From the NCBI GenBank assembly GCA_023014365.1, contig JAEBUN010000042.1, positions 248,001 to 312,000 on the forward strand: 64,000 nucleotides of DNA, read 5' to 3'. Below, in pieces: positions 54,366-64,000 of the stretch. The position numbers and the translations under genes were made by a program. Every line of letters starts with the position of its first letter. Position 1 is the stretch's first letter. The stretch comes from Lepiota brunneoincarnata (lineage: Eukaryota; Basidiomycota; Agaricomycetes; Agaricales; Agaricaceae). The notes beneath the pieces are model-generated. The model ran no database searches and was not told the DNA's origin. It saw only the letters and a program-made list of their open reading frames with translations.

Positions 54366-56448
54366 ATGATGAATTGGACTGGGACCAAGGCCATGGATAG
54401 CAAGACCCCTTTTGAAGTGGTATTTGCAAAGTGACCAGACCTGCAGAGAGTACATGAGTGGGGTGAGGAGTGTTGGGTTCATCACCCTGGTGGAGACAAA
54501 TTAGGGGACTGGACAAAGAAAGCTTGATGGCTCAGCTTTGATGATGAAAGCAATGGTATGTGTGTATGGTTCTCAGACACTGGTGCTGTCCGAATCGAGC
54601 ATAACATCAGGTTCAGAAAGAATCTCAAGGGGGAGGAAAAGCCTACATACAAGATTTCCCCTGAACAGCCACCTGTCCCTCCTCCCACTGCCAAAATCCC
54701 CAAAATTCAACCTCCAGATCCTCCTCACCAAGCTGCCAAAAACCCCACTGAGCATCCAACATGCATATGCAAACCTAGCCTGAAAGCTATAGAGATACTT
54801 GAGGGCCAAGCTGTTACTGCCATTGAGGAGCTAGAATGGGCAGACGTTCACTGCTTTGCAGCCAAAATGGAGTCTGCAGAGCCTCTAGAACCTCAAAACT
54901 GGCAAGAATTGAGGGGGAGAGCAGATGAAAAATCCTGGAAGGAAGCAATGAGGGAGGAGATCAAAATGCTAAAAGAGACAGATACCTGGGAGCTTGCAGA
55001 TGCACCCCCTGGTGCAAACATTGTTGGATCAAAGTGGGTATTCAGAGCAAAAAAGGACACAGCTGGAAATGTCATACATTACAAGGCTTGCCTGGTAGCC
55101 CAAGGCTTCTCACAGGTACCAGGTGTTGACTATTTTGACACCTATGCCTCAGTTGCTTGCCTCCCATCCATTCACACCATCCTTGCCATTGCAGCTGCTT
55201 GAAATATGGAAGTTCACCAGATCGATATCAAAGGGGCATACCTAAATGGAAAGTTCATGGAAGGGGAGACCATTTACATGCACCAACCGCCATGTTTTAA
55301 GGACCCAGAGCACCCTTACAAAGTCTGTTTACTGAAGAAACCACTATATGGGCTCAAATAATCTGGCTGGCAGTGGTATCAGAGACTTTGCGAGATACTG
55401 GTGGATAATTCAGGACTTACCCATGCTGAGAGCAATCCCTGTGTGTTTTTCAAGCTTGACCCTCATGAATTAACCATTCTAGCTGTCCATGTGGATGACT
55501 GTACTGTTGTGGCAATGAAAACTGCACTCGTTGAGTGGCTAAAGGGCTGCATGGGTGAATTTGTGGAGGTAATGGACATGGGGGAAATACACTGGCTTCT
55601 GGGAATTGAGGTGAAGAGACTTAGAGAGGAAGGAACACTGTCACTGTCACAACATGCTTACATCAATGCCTCTCTCTGCTGTTTTGGCCTCAAGGATGCC
55701 AAACCCACCTCCCTGCCCATGGACCCATCCATCCAGCTCACAAGTGACCAGTGTCCCAAGACCACAACTGAGATCGCATGGATGGCCAATGTCCCCTATC
55801 GTGAAGCTGTTGGTATGCTTATGTATGCAGCTCTTGGCACTTGCCCAGACATCACTTATGCTGTGCAACTTCTCTCATGCTTCTCACACAACCCTGGAGA
55901 GGCCCACTGGGAGGCCATAAAATGGGTTTTTCATTACCTTAAAACCACTTGCGACCTCTGGCTCACTTATGGCAGCACCAGAAACCTCCTCAAAGGATAC
56001 ACTGATGCTGATGGATCTATGGCTGAAGATTGCTGAGCAACCTCCAGGTTTGCTTTCCTGGTCAACAGAGGTGCTGTCTCATGGAGTGCGAAGAAACAGG
56101 AGCTGGTTACTGTATCCACAACAGAATCTGAGTATGTTACTGCTACCCATGCTGCTAAGGAAGCCCTCTGGCTTTGTTCCTTTGTCTCAGAAGTCTTCTC
56201 TCCCACCACCCTCTTCTCTGATAGCCAATCTGCCATCGCGCTTGCTCAAGACCACCAGTTTCATGCCTGGACCAAACATATTGACATCAGATACCATTTT
56301 ATCTGCTGGACAATTGAAGAGGGGAAAATTTGGCTCATTTATTGCCCCACAGATGATATGGTTGCTGATATATTCACAAAGGCACTCCCCTCCCCCAAAG
56401 TCAAGCATTTCACATGTGCTCTTGGTCTCAGCACAGTTTGAGGAGGAG
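54366..56448 (+). pseudogene. Copia-3 polyprotein relic: integrase end, RT, RNase H
   Basis: A different copia family from Copia-1/2. It begins in the integrase C-terminus (KTPFEVVFAK, SFDDESNGMCVWF), then RT (WKEAMREEIKMLKETDTWEL, VGSKWVFRAKKDTAGNVIHY, QIDIKGAYLNGKF, KKPLYGLK, catalytic LAVHVDDCTVVAM) and RNase H (GYTDADGSMAEDC, TVSTTESEYVTATHAAKEAL, DMVADIFTKALP), ending at 56439. Stops at about 54437, 55201, 55360 and 56032 correspond to CGA-to-TGA or CAA-to-TAA. The 5' part is missing. Confidence 0.88.
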
Positions 56449-56711
56449 TGTTGGAGCACCCAAATGCGTTCCTGAGACCATGGGACTCAATGCGAGGGTC
56501 GAGACTCAACAGCAACACAACCCTGCAGTCTCAGCCCTCCTTGCTTGCCACATAAATATACTCTGTCCACACTATTGCTCTCTTGGACATGAACATTCAA
56601 CCACATAGGATACTACTTAACCTAGACCATTTGTTTAAGACAACTTCCCTCAGTTCTCGTTGTAAACAAGTGCTGAGGTGAGCTCCATAAATTATCCCAC
56701 TTGTTCCTACA
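56449..56711 (+). repeat. Copia-3 3' LTR (263 bp)
   Basis: It starts TGTTGGAGCACCC directly after the purine tract GAGGAGGAG and ends GTTCCTACA. Short LTRs with TGTTGGA starts are common in copia elements. The right border is inferred from the CA end; there is no second copy in the window to confirm it. Confidence 0.7.
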
Positions 56712-58010
56712 GATGTTAATGCTATGTAGTTTTTAATCTTTCTTACAAATCAATCATATCCTCTCTCTCTTAGACAAGGGGATTTCTGCTATCCAAATCT
56801 CTTCTATTATGGGTCTGGGCCTTAGTACCATATCCAGACTTTACTCCAAACATTGATCAACACATTCCAAGTCTGCTGGTGGCCACCCACCTAAGCTTTC
56901 CTCCTCCAACACCCAATATGCCATCAAACTTATCACCTCCCAAAAAGTTGATAATGCTGTCCAGGTTACCAAATCACTTCAAGGTGTGACCCAGCAATCT
57001 CTCTCTGCCAGCATATTTTGCAGGGCACTCAAGAGAGCTGGAATGAAAGCTGTAGTCAAGGTAAAACAATCTTTTCTCAGCATGGCTCACCAGCAGAAGA
57101 GAATGAAGTGGGCAGAAGCACATACCAACTGGACTCTGGAAGACTGGAAGAGGGTGGTTTGGTCAGATGAGACTAAAATCAATTGTTTGGGATCAGATAG
57201 GAGGCATTGGGTTTGACAACAGGGGTCAGAGAAGCTAAAAGCTAGGCTGGTAGATGGAAATAGGAAGTTTGGAGGAGGTTCCATCATGGTCTGGGGCTGT
57301 ATGTTGTGGGAAGGGGGGGAATTCCCATGTAGAATTGAAGGGAAGATGGATGCTGACATTTATGTCAACATTTTGGAGGATGAACTGCAGCAGAGCCTTA
57401 GGTGGTACAAGAAAAAGACAAGGGATGTTATCTTCTAGCAAGACAATGACCCCCAAGCACAAGAGCAGGACAGCCACAAAGTGGTTTAAAAAAGCTAAAA
57501 TGGAGGTAATGGTATGGCCCCTACAGTCTCTTGACCTCAACCCTATTGAACATCTATGGACTTACATCAAAAGGAGGCTAGAGGAGTATGATACTCTTCC
57601 TGGGGGAATATTGGAGTTGTGGGAGAGGACAGAGGCAGACTGGAATAAGATTCCACTGTCAGTGTCAGAATTTGATTGAAAGTATGCCTAGGAGGGTTCA
57701 GCTTATTTTGCAGGCTAGGGGGGGCTATACCAAGTACTGAATACCTATAATTGTATATTGTGTTTAATGAGCTGCAAAACCTTTCCAATGCACTGAAAAT
57801 ATTATTTAATTCACCACATTCCCAAAAAGGAATATTATGTAATTATAACTATACCAATCTGTAGATAAGATATAGGAGTATATATTTTTAAAATATGAAG
57901 TCCCTAGCTTTAGAGATACCAAAGCTATTCAAGGAATAAGTGAAAGTAAAAAAACACTGGAAGGGTGTTGATGCCTACTGTAAATCAGGTTGTCATAGCT
58001 ATGACAACTG
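56712..58010 (+). pseudogene. Tc1/mariner transposase relic
   Basis: Decayed frames encode helix-turn-helix parts (SAIQ-like start, GLGLSTISRLYSKH, GGHPPKLSS), then the DDE domain: WTLEDWKRVVWSDETKI (first D), KFGGGSIMVWGCMLW, QDNDPKHKS (second D after a frame change) and SLDLNPIEHLWTYIKRRLEEY (third acidic residue). It carries stops TGA (about 56863), TGA (57217) and TAG (57437), and one frameshift near 57455. Its right end is probably 58010, where CTATGACAACTG is followed by TA. No matching left inverted repeat was found, so the left side is truncated next to the Copia-3 LTR. Confidence 0.82.
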
Positions 58011-58237
58011 TATAGTATAGCCATTGCAGAACCAGGTATCTAACTAACATCCTTGCAAGGTTGTCACATTCTCATCAGTGGAGTGTTATATTGGACCAAG
58101 GACATTAAGCATTCATATGTGGCTATGACCCTCCATACATAAAAATTTGTTTCCAAGTCAAATTCCCTCAGTCTCCCCTCAATGACAAGCATGTCCATAG
58201 TAATGGAGAGAAAGCCTGCTGCTGATATAACTGTATT
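58011..58237. other. Boundary between the transposon island and host genes
   Basis: About 227 bases with no open frame; most is probably the 3' UTR and terminator region of the minus-strand SPF1 gene. No polyadenylation signal stands out clearly. Confidence 0.5.
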
Positions 58238-61200
58238 TTAATGTGATTTGTCTAAATTAGCTCTAGGCAGTGTTTCTTGTTCCAAACGCCGCCTCTCCCG
58301 TCTTTCACGGCCCTTGGTTACCATTCCCTTGGGCTCAAGGTCTGCAAACAGGGATTTACAAACTTTCTCAATGACCCAGCAGCCAATAAAATCCAAAATC
58401 ATGGTGAGTGTGAGCCGGAATTTGAACTCCACCAACAGTCAATATAATTCATAGCGAGAGAGGGCATTGTTCACATACAGGATCAGTCATTTCCACAATT
58501 TGGAGCCATCGATTAAGCTCTGGCATAAAGTCTGTGGCTCCGCAGAAGGCAACAGCACTTGCACCCACTAAGCCCCAATACAAGGCCGAGTTTTCACGGA
58601 TGCCCTCGCGGAATGGCCGTCCCTACATAAACATCAATATGTTGTATTTGCAAGGGAAAGCCGGTGACAAACTTGGAAGTTAATAGCAAACGTTGAGACT
58701 TGCTGGGACAAACCAAGAAGATAAATGGCAGTGTTGAGAAGATTTGGCTCGAACTTGGCTTCTAAGTCGATTAATCCATGCCTGGAGAAACATGTCTTGG
58801 TAACCATTTCAATGTAGTGGAAAATTACTTACTCTTCGTACGTCCGCGTAAGGTCAGTGATATAGACCAATGACACAATATGCAAAGCAAATTGAAGTAG
58901 CACCGACAAAAGGACGTAAAAGTTGAATATACTGCCCAGAGGTCGTTCCCGAGATAGCTTCTCAACAGGCTATGGTGGGGTAAATCCATTAGGCATCAAA
59001 GCACAACAATAGTACCAACCTTGGCACGAGAAATGCACAAGAAGCAGACAGACATCAACATCCCCGTGATGGTAACTTGGTAATCACCAAATTTGATACC
59101 ATCCAAGTATTGAACGCTCAGACTGTAGGCAGTTATCAAACAGTTGAGAGCCAAGATCTTATACATTTGAATCGTGGCAACAAGTGTGCATCGACCCTGT
59201 CGGATGATGTGTGTGACTGAAGTTATGCAATCAGTCATCACCAAAGTCTCCCGAAAGAAACAAAAACATACTGGCCGAAACATGGGAGAGTTTTGAGGTG
59301 AATGGGGCAGCACAAGATGCATCTCCGAGCTTGATCTTTGGCACCTCCTCTTCACCTTCCATCTCTGCTAACTTGTCGGTGATGGATGCAAGATCGAACT
59401 GCAGGCAAATGATGGGGTTCACTATAAGGGACATTCGGAGACGATGCTCACCTTCTCCATAGGGTTGCGTTGACGGGCCACCTGTTGATTTGCGGCCGCT
59501 TGCTGCTGGGCTTTGACAGCATCAGGAACAAGATGGACAATAGCAGGAGGAACCGGGGGGGGTGGTTGGTTGAATCGAGCAGAAATGCTGAGCTGACTCT
59601 CGTAGACTTTCTTGATTCGCTCCAATTTCTGCCGCTCGGCAATTTTCTGTAAGTCTTCGGGCGTTCCATCCAACAAAGCCACTCCTATATGGGCTTGTTT
59701 GAGTGCGCCAACGTCGTTAGTACCGTCCCCAGCCATTAGAGTGATATAACCGAGAGTCTTGAGACTTGTAAGAATATGTTCCTTCTGCAGAGGCGAGACT
59801 CTGGCGTAGACCCAAGTGTTTTGAACTAGATCGTTCCAACTGCGCTTTTGTTCGAATTGCCTCATTGCAACGCCAGTGATACAGATGTCGTATTCGTTGA
59901 AAAGAGAAGTGTCCAGTGGTTCCGAAGGGTCAACCGGAATGACTTTGCTTTCGTCAACTGTGCGCCATGCAAGATCTGAAGTATCGAATTTAAGCTTCTT
60001 GCAGAAAGCCCACCAGTGTATGTTCTTACCCCCTTCATGTTGCGGATTTTCCTTGAGATCAAGAATCAGGACCTCACGATCGACGATCTCAACATCGCGA
60101 GCAACGTGGACAGCAGTAAGAGGGTTGTCTCCTGTGATCATGACACACTAGGCTTCTCTGTAAGAAATTGCTTGCCATACGCCTAATGAATACTTACGCG
60201 ATGGGAAGAGTCGGCAAGCATTTTAAGTGCTTCCACTGCATCAGCTTTGAGAGGGCAGTGGAAGACGAGGAATCCGACAAATTGTAAATTGCTTTCGACC
60301 TGATCGCGGGGTAACTTATTGATCTAAGAGCAGCGATGAACCACAGCATGTACAGGGAGAGAGGACTCTAGATCTTACCTTGTCTACAGTTATTAGCTCT
60401 AATTCTTTCATCGCCAGGGCCAAGACACGGCTTCCTTTCCTTGTGAACCACTTATATGTGTCATCATAGTGTGCAGGTACAACATTCAAAAATCGTTTGA
60501 TTGTTTCCGGGGCCCCCTTCACTGAAACCAGAGTCTTTCCACCAGGGAGAGTTGAAACCGTCGACATGCGTTTCAGGGCGGATGAGAACTGGAATCTTCG
60601 GCGAATGTGAATCTGCAACTTTGGTGCACCAAGATAACCGGGAGCCACGATGTCGCCTGTGGCCATTTGAGCTCCGGTGAAAGATCGCGAATCGGGTTCG
60701 AACCAACCTTTTCCAAGCGTCCACTCAAGTGCTTCCAATGTCGTCTTTTCCATTGGATCTCCCACAATTGTACCATCATCGAGTTTCACTAAAGCATGCG
60801 CAGCAGCGAGGCAAAGAGTAGTCTCCCTCGAAACTTCTTTCACATTTGAAAGCCTCCTCAGATCAGTCCCACTATAGCATACTGTTCAGCCCATTCTCCT
60901 GTTCTGATGACAACGACTTACTCGACGCCTGCAACGCCCTCAAGAACGAGGTTTTCCGCAGTGATGGTACCAGTCTTGTCGAAACAACAAACGTCAACAC
61001 GACCTGCAAATGGAATGCGGAAGGGTTCGGTACAGAATATTGCTTCGAACAAAACATAAGCCGATGAAGGTGAACAGATTTCAGACACACTAACCCGACT
61101 TAGAGAGGGCTACCAGCGAAGCGTTAACAGCCAGCGACAACTCCATGGGGAGCTCCGGAGGAACCACGCTAGTGATAATGAGAATGCAGTCCAGCAGAAG

Positions 61201-62795
61201 TTTTGACTTTTTCAAATCACGCTCAATACCTAAACCAGAAAGTAAAATGGTCGTACCAGGCTTAAAAATAGTAAACCTACCTTTCGTCCACACGTACCAG
61301 CTCGCAGCGATGGCAAAAATCAAGAGGAAACCGATGAAGAGGAACGACTCAAGGTTATTGGCGGAGACGCGTTCAGTAGAGAAGATCATTGTCCTGACTA
61401 GCTGGCCCTGAGCAGTTCCAAACCCAGTGCGGAGTACAACTCCAAGGCATCCACCATCCGGAGTCTTGATAGGTGAAGGTATCTCCGCTTCAATGAAATT
61501 GAGGGGGTGTACTTATGGAGAACATGAGAACATACCCGACGGTGTTGCTTGAAGAATCTTAGTCCCACTGAATAGGACAGTGTTCTTGTGTGCATCATCG
61601 ATATCAAGAGGTTCTGTGCCTTCACGAAGTTGGATAGACTCCTTAAGGAGAGGGGTAGATTCTCCAGAAAGCATTGCTTCGTTGACAATGACAGTGCCAT
61701 TGACAAGAAGGACATCTGCAGGAACGGTAGTCTCGTTTTGGGAGCATGCTTTTGGGTTGATTCAATCAGTGTACTTCTGTCCATAATGGGTCTACTCACC
61801 GACAGAAACAACATCTCCAGGCAATAGTTTGTCAGTCCGGATCTCAACCCACTTCGAACCCCGGTAGCACTGGATGGGATATGGGACAATGGACATGGTC
61901 CTGAACTCGGTCAAAGTGCGAACACGCTAGCGAACATTTAAATATAGAAACAATGAGTGAGAGGCAACCATACCTGATAGACGACAGTACACTCGAACAC
62001 AACCAACATGAAGAGAGTGAACAAGCTGTAATACCAGTACTCGTCCAAGCACCAGAGAGCCACACAAAATACTTGGAAGACGAAGAATGGGGCTGTTGCT
62101 TGCTCTCCAAACAACTCAGAGAAGGAGGGGATCGGGATATTAAACTCGTTCTCGCCATAGAGGCTATACAAAGCGGCGAGGCGGTCAAGTTTTAGACTTT
62201 CGGGTCTGAGAAAAGATTCCAGAGGAGGCTTGCTAGAGGAGGGATAAGGGAGGCGACCAAAAGTCAAGGGGTTGGTTGAAGTGATGGTGTAAGTATCGCG
62301 TTGGTAATTAAAGGTATACGAAGTGAGGTCGCCGGAATCCTTGTGCTGCAAAGGCACAATATCGCCCTGTCCACGATGCAGCTTGGGCACGATACGGATG
62401 CGGTCTGCTTCCTCAATGATACGCGCCTTCAGAGAGTCAAGCATTAGAATTTGTATGTTAAAATTTGATGACGCACCTTTCTCGTAGTTACCCAGGCCCG
62501 GGCACCTGCACTCCATCGAGTGACCAGGAAGCTCAATGCATGGGCCACGCCAAGTGTGGTGCAAGCAAGAAAAGTCCACTCTTCACTTCCGAGCCAGTCG
62601 TCATACTTGAGAATATAGGCGTAGGCGAGGAGAGGATATAGAGATAGGAAAGGGAAGGTATATAGGTGTGTTTGCCACGGAATAGCGACGTGCAAACTGG
62701 CACGCTCAATTTCTGGAGAAACGACTGATACGGAAGTCCTGCATCATCGTATGAGCGGGCACACACACGCAATACAGGTCACCGAAAACGTACAT
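58238..62795 (-). CDS. SPF1: P5A-type ATPase, endoplasmic reticulum (SPF1 type), 17 exons
   Basis: Exons (complement): 58238-58426, 58479-58622, 58673-58781, 58833-58969, 59020-59216, 59272-59398, 59452-60147, 60198-60323, 60379-60871, 60922-61042, 61095-61229, 61281-61487, 61536-61748, 61800-61926, 61974-62426, 62477-62738 and 62794-62795. All introns are GT-AG and 45-55 nt, and the total is 3738 nt, 1245 residues, close to the usual ~1215. Motifs: [15 protein letters not shown] near the start, [11 protein letters not shown] (actuator), [13 protein letters not shown] (P5A signature), [10 protein letters not shown] with the phosphorylated Asp, [15 protein letters not shown] and [20 protein letters not shown]. 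Several C-terminal membrane segments follow. The yeast family member is an ER transmembrane helix dislocase that removes mistargeted proteins. The start is the weak point: the best ATG is split by the first intron. No stops; an intact host gene. Confidence 0.93.
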
Positions 62796-63107
62796 TAAGG
62801 ATTAAAGGCTGCGTCTGCAGCAGCGACGGTAATGTACTTCTGTCTCCAATACAATTGTCAGGGTAGGAGGGTGTATAGCTGGCGTCCCCAGAAGAGCAGA
62901 CTGGTCTGTGCTGGCGGCAAGAAAAGTTGGGTCAGGATACCGAACCTCGTGACGTGTCCCCAGTGCACGTGATACGTTCTCCTACGTAAATAGCACATCG
63001 AGATCTCGCCCTACCGGACATCAGCGAGTAATATACATAACCACAAAATAAAGTTCAGACCCACCTGCGCAGAGACGATCAACTTGCACCCAGAACCACT
63101 ATCGACG
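62796..63107. promoter_or_regulatory. Shared upstream region of SPF1 and RPL38
   Basis: The two genes are divergent with 312 bases between their start codons, so this segment should hold both promoters and 5' UTRs. I see no clear TATA box. It is moderately rich in CpG and has C/T-rich patches, as is common for fungal ribosomal protein genes. Confidence 0.6.
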
Positions 63108-63521
63108 ATGGTAATACTTCCCTTGCTATTTTGTGCCCACATAGACGATGCTGACCCGCATCTACTCAAGGCAAAGGAAATCAAAAACATCAAGTGGTTT
63201 ATCAAAATCACACAACGCAAGGATGCCTCCGGTGCGTGCAACCGTCCAATACACCCCCCTCTCAACCTGATTGTTCAAATACTCAGAGGTCCGCATAATT
63301 CGAACCCGCTTGAAAAACAACACAAAGAGATTGTTCAAGTTTAAGGTCCGATGTACTCGGTACCTCTACGTCCTCGTCATCAACGATCCCGAGAAAGCAG
63401 ACAAACTGAAGCAGAGTCTACCACCGGGTATGCAAGTCCGTTTGTCTTGGAACAAATATCTCACATCAGTTGACACCCAGGACTCACCATCGTCGAAATC
63501 CCCCGCCCCAAAAAGAAGTAG
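63108..63521 (+). CDS. RPL38: 60S ribosomal protein eL38
   Basis: Four exons: 63108-63110, 63171-63231, 63287-63427 and 63481-63521, giving 81 residues (family usual 78-82). The first exon is only the ATG, followed at once by a GT intron. Recognisable family sequence: [20 protein letters not shown], then [20 protein letters not shown] and [10 protein letters not shown], ending PRPKKK. Introns are GT-AG, 53-60 nt, and the frame is kept throughout. The protein is a small part of the large ribosomal subunit. The gene is divergent from SPF1 and convergent with the next gene. The exons are too short to appear as a normal ORF. Confidence 0.93.
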
Positions 63522-63734
63522 ATTGCTCTTCAGTCCCTCCCGCCATATTTCACCGGAGTGGGGACCCATGTATAGCCTAATACACTCACAGTATATACAC
63601 GCACACTTTCGTGTAATCCATTGACGACTTCTTGCCAATCTAAATGGAGAATGCTCTTTGCAAGGATAATAGCTGAGGCTTCAATGTCGTACTGATGCAT
63701 CTACCTGTTGATCCTCCCTCTAAACCACTTTCCT
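63522..63734. other. Convergent 3' regions of RPL38 and the M50-like gene
   Basis: 213 bases between two stop codons facing each other. It should contain both 3' UTRs; no gene is visible. Confidence 0.55.
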
Positions 63735-64000
63735 CTATATTCGAACTAAACTAATCATAGATAAAACAACAGTCGACGCAACCAGTAGTGTTGCAAATCC
63801 AGATATCACTCTTCCTAACTTAGCGTACCAAAAACTCCTCTCGCCACCCAGTTGGAAGGTGTGAGATGCACTCGCCCTCTCCAGCGCGTCAAGATCGTAC
63901 ATCCCACGTTTCTCGTTTAATTCCGCAACTGATAGAAGGAAGGACCGGAGGAGGTGCGATCCGTCCAAGCCCGCAATCGGGACCAAATTAAATAAAAACA
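63735..64000 (-). CDS. Probable site-2 protease-like M50 peptidase, C-terminal exon (partial)
   Basis: The frame enters from the right window edge and ends at TAG 63735-63737. It encodes FLFNLVPIAGLDGSHLLRSF, then a polar segment (VAELNEKRGMYDLDALERA), and a final hydrophobic helix (ISGFATLLVASTVVLSMISL). The N-x-x-P-x-x-x-LDG arrangement in a membrane segment is the second active-site motif of M50 intramembrane zinc proteases, where the Asp helps bind zinc. In fungi such enzymes release membrane-bound sterol or hypoxia transcription factors. The HExxH motif would lie outside the window, so the assignment rests on one motif and the topology. Confidence 0.6.
   Translation of the reverse strand, partial: FLFNLVPIAGLDGSHLLRSFLLSVAELNEKRGMYDLDALERASASHTFQLGGERSFWYAKLGRVISGFATLLVASTVVLSMISLVRI

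Noticed and set aside
59862..60062. Small alternative frames inside SPF1 exons
   Set aside because: All lie antiphase to the conserved ATPase motifs.
63011..63265. Minus-strand 84-codon ORF upstream of SPF1
   Set aside because: It is antisense to RPL38 exons 1-2 and has no family features.
1..64000. tRNA, rRNA, CRISPR or prokaryotic operon features
   Set aside because: I looked for cloverleaf-like or spaced-repeat patterns and found none; the window is eukaryotic.

Overview
This window looks like nuclear DNA from a filamentous basidiomycete, most likely an agaricomycete. The evidence is intron-rich host genes with introns of about 50 nt, a fungal P5A-ATPase, Tad/I-like LINEs with an RNase H domain, chromodomain Ty3/gypsy elements, pogo and Tc1 transposases, and a fungal-type Zn2Cys6 domain. 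The lineage is an inference; the element families and gene structures are read directly.

Layout. Bases 1-58010 are one nested transposon island with no convincing host gene, apart from one possible serine-rich orphan at 10.2-10.8 kb. The island holds: (a) a copia 3' end (1-1027) abutting the 3' end of a chromovirus, Gypsy-2 (1028-3244), which carries an antisense three-exon Zn2Cys6 gene; (b) at least seven copies of LINE-A and two of LINE-B on both strands, often head-on or nested; (c) a complete 8.24-kb Ty3/gypsy element, Gypsy-1 (11575-19816, minus strand), with identical-looking LTRs and a 5-bp target duplication; (d) four solo LTRs with 4-5 bp target duplications that I could verify because the interrupted host element rejoins cleanly (8757-10056, 20949-21321, 30119-30779, 33413-34110); (e) a decayed 13-kb LTR element, Element-D (32533-45916), with gag, protease, RT, RNase H, integrase and two antisense multi-exon genes; (f) a complete pogo-type transposon (46884-50223) inside a copia element; (g) a third copia element and a Tc1 relic next to the host genes.

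Bases 58238-64000 are host chromosome. They hold an intact 17-exon P5A-type ATPase gene (SPF1 type, minus strand), a divergent four-exon RPL38 gene (plus strand), and the C-terminal exon of a probable site-2 protease-like M50 peptidase (minus strand, cut by the window end).

Most notable signals. First, an 8-bp palindrome TAAGCTTA occurs 17 times in the ~11-kb interior of Element-D and 4 times per full LTR, against about 0.2 expected, and I saw none elsewhere in the window. Second, the 3' part of the last Gypsy-1 ORF lies inside the LTR, and a diverged solo LTR shows nine synonymous and one nonsynonymous change there, which suggests selection on an LTR-encoded protein. Third, two unrelated LTR elements each carry an antisense, spliced gene for a Cys-cluster protein between pol and the 3' LTR. 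A speculative model is that these proteins bind element DNA, comparable in idea to plant VANC anti-silencing factors. Decay of the older copies is dominated by C-to-T changes, mostly CGA to TGA.
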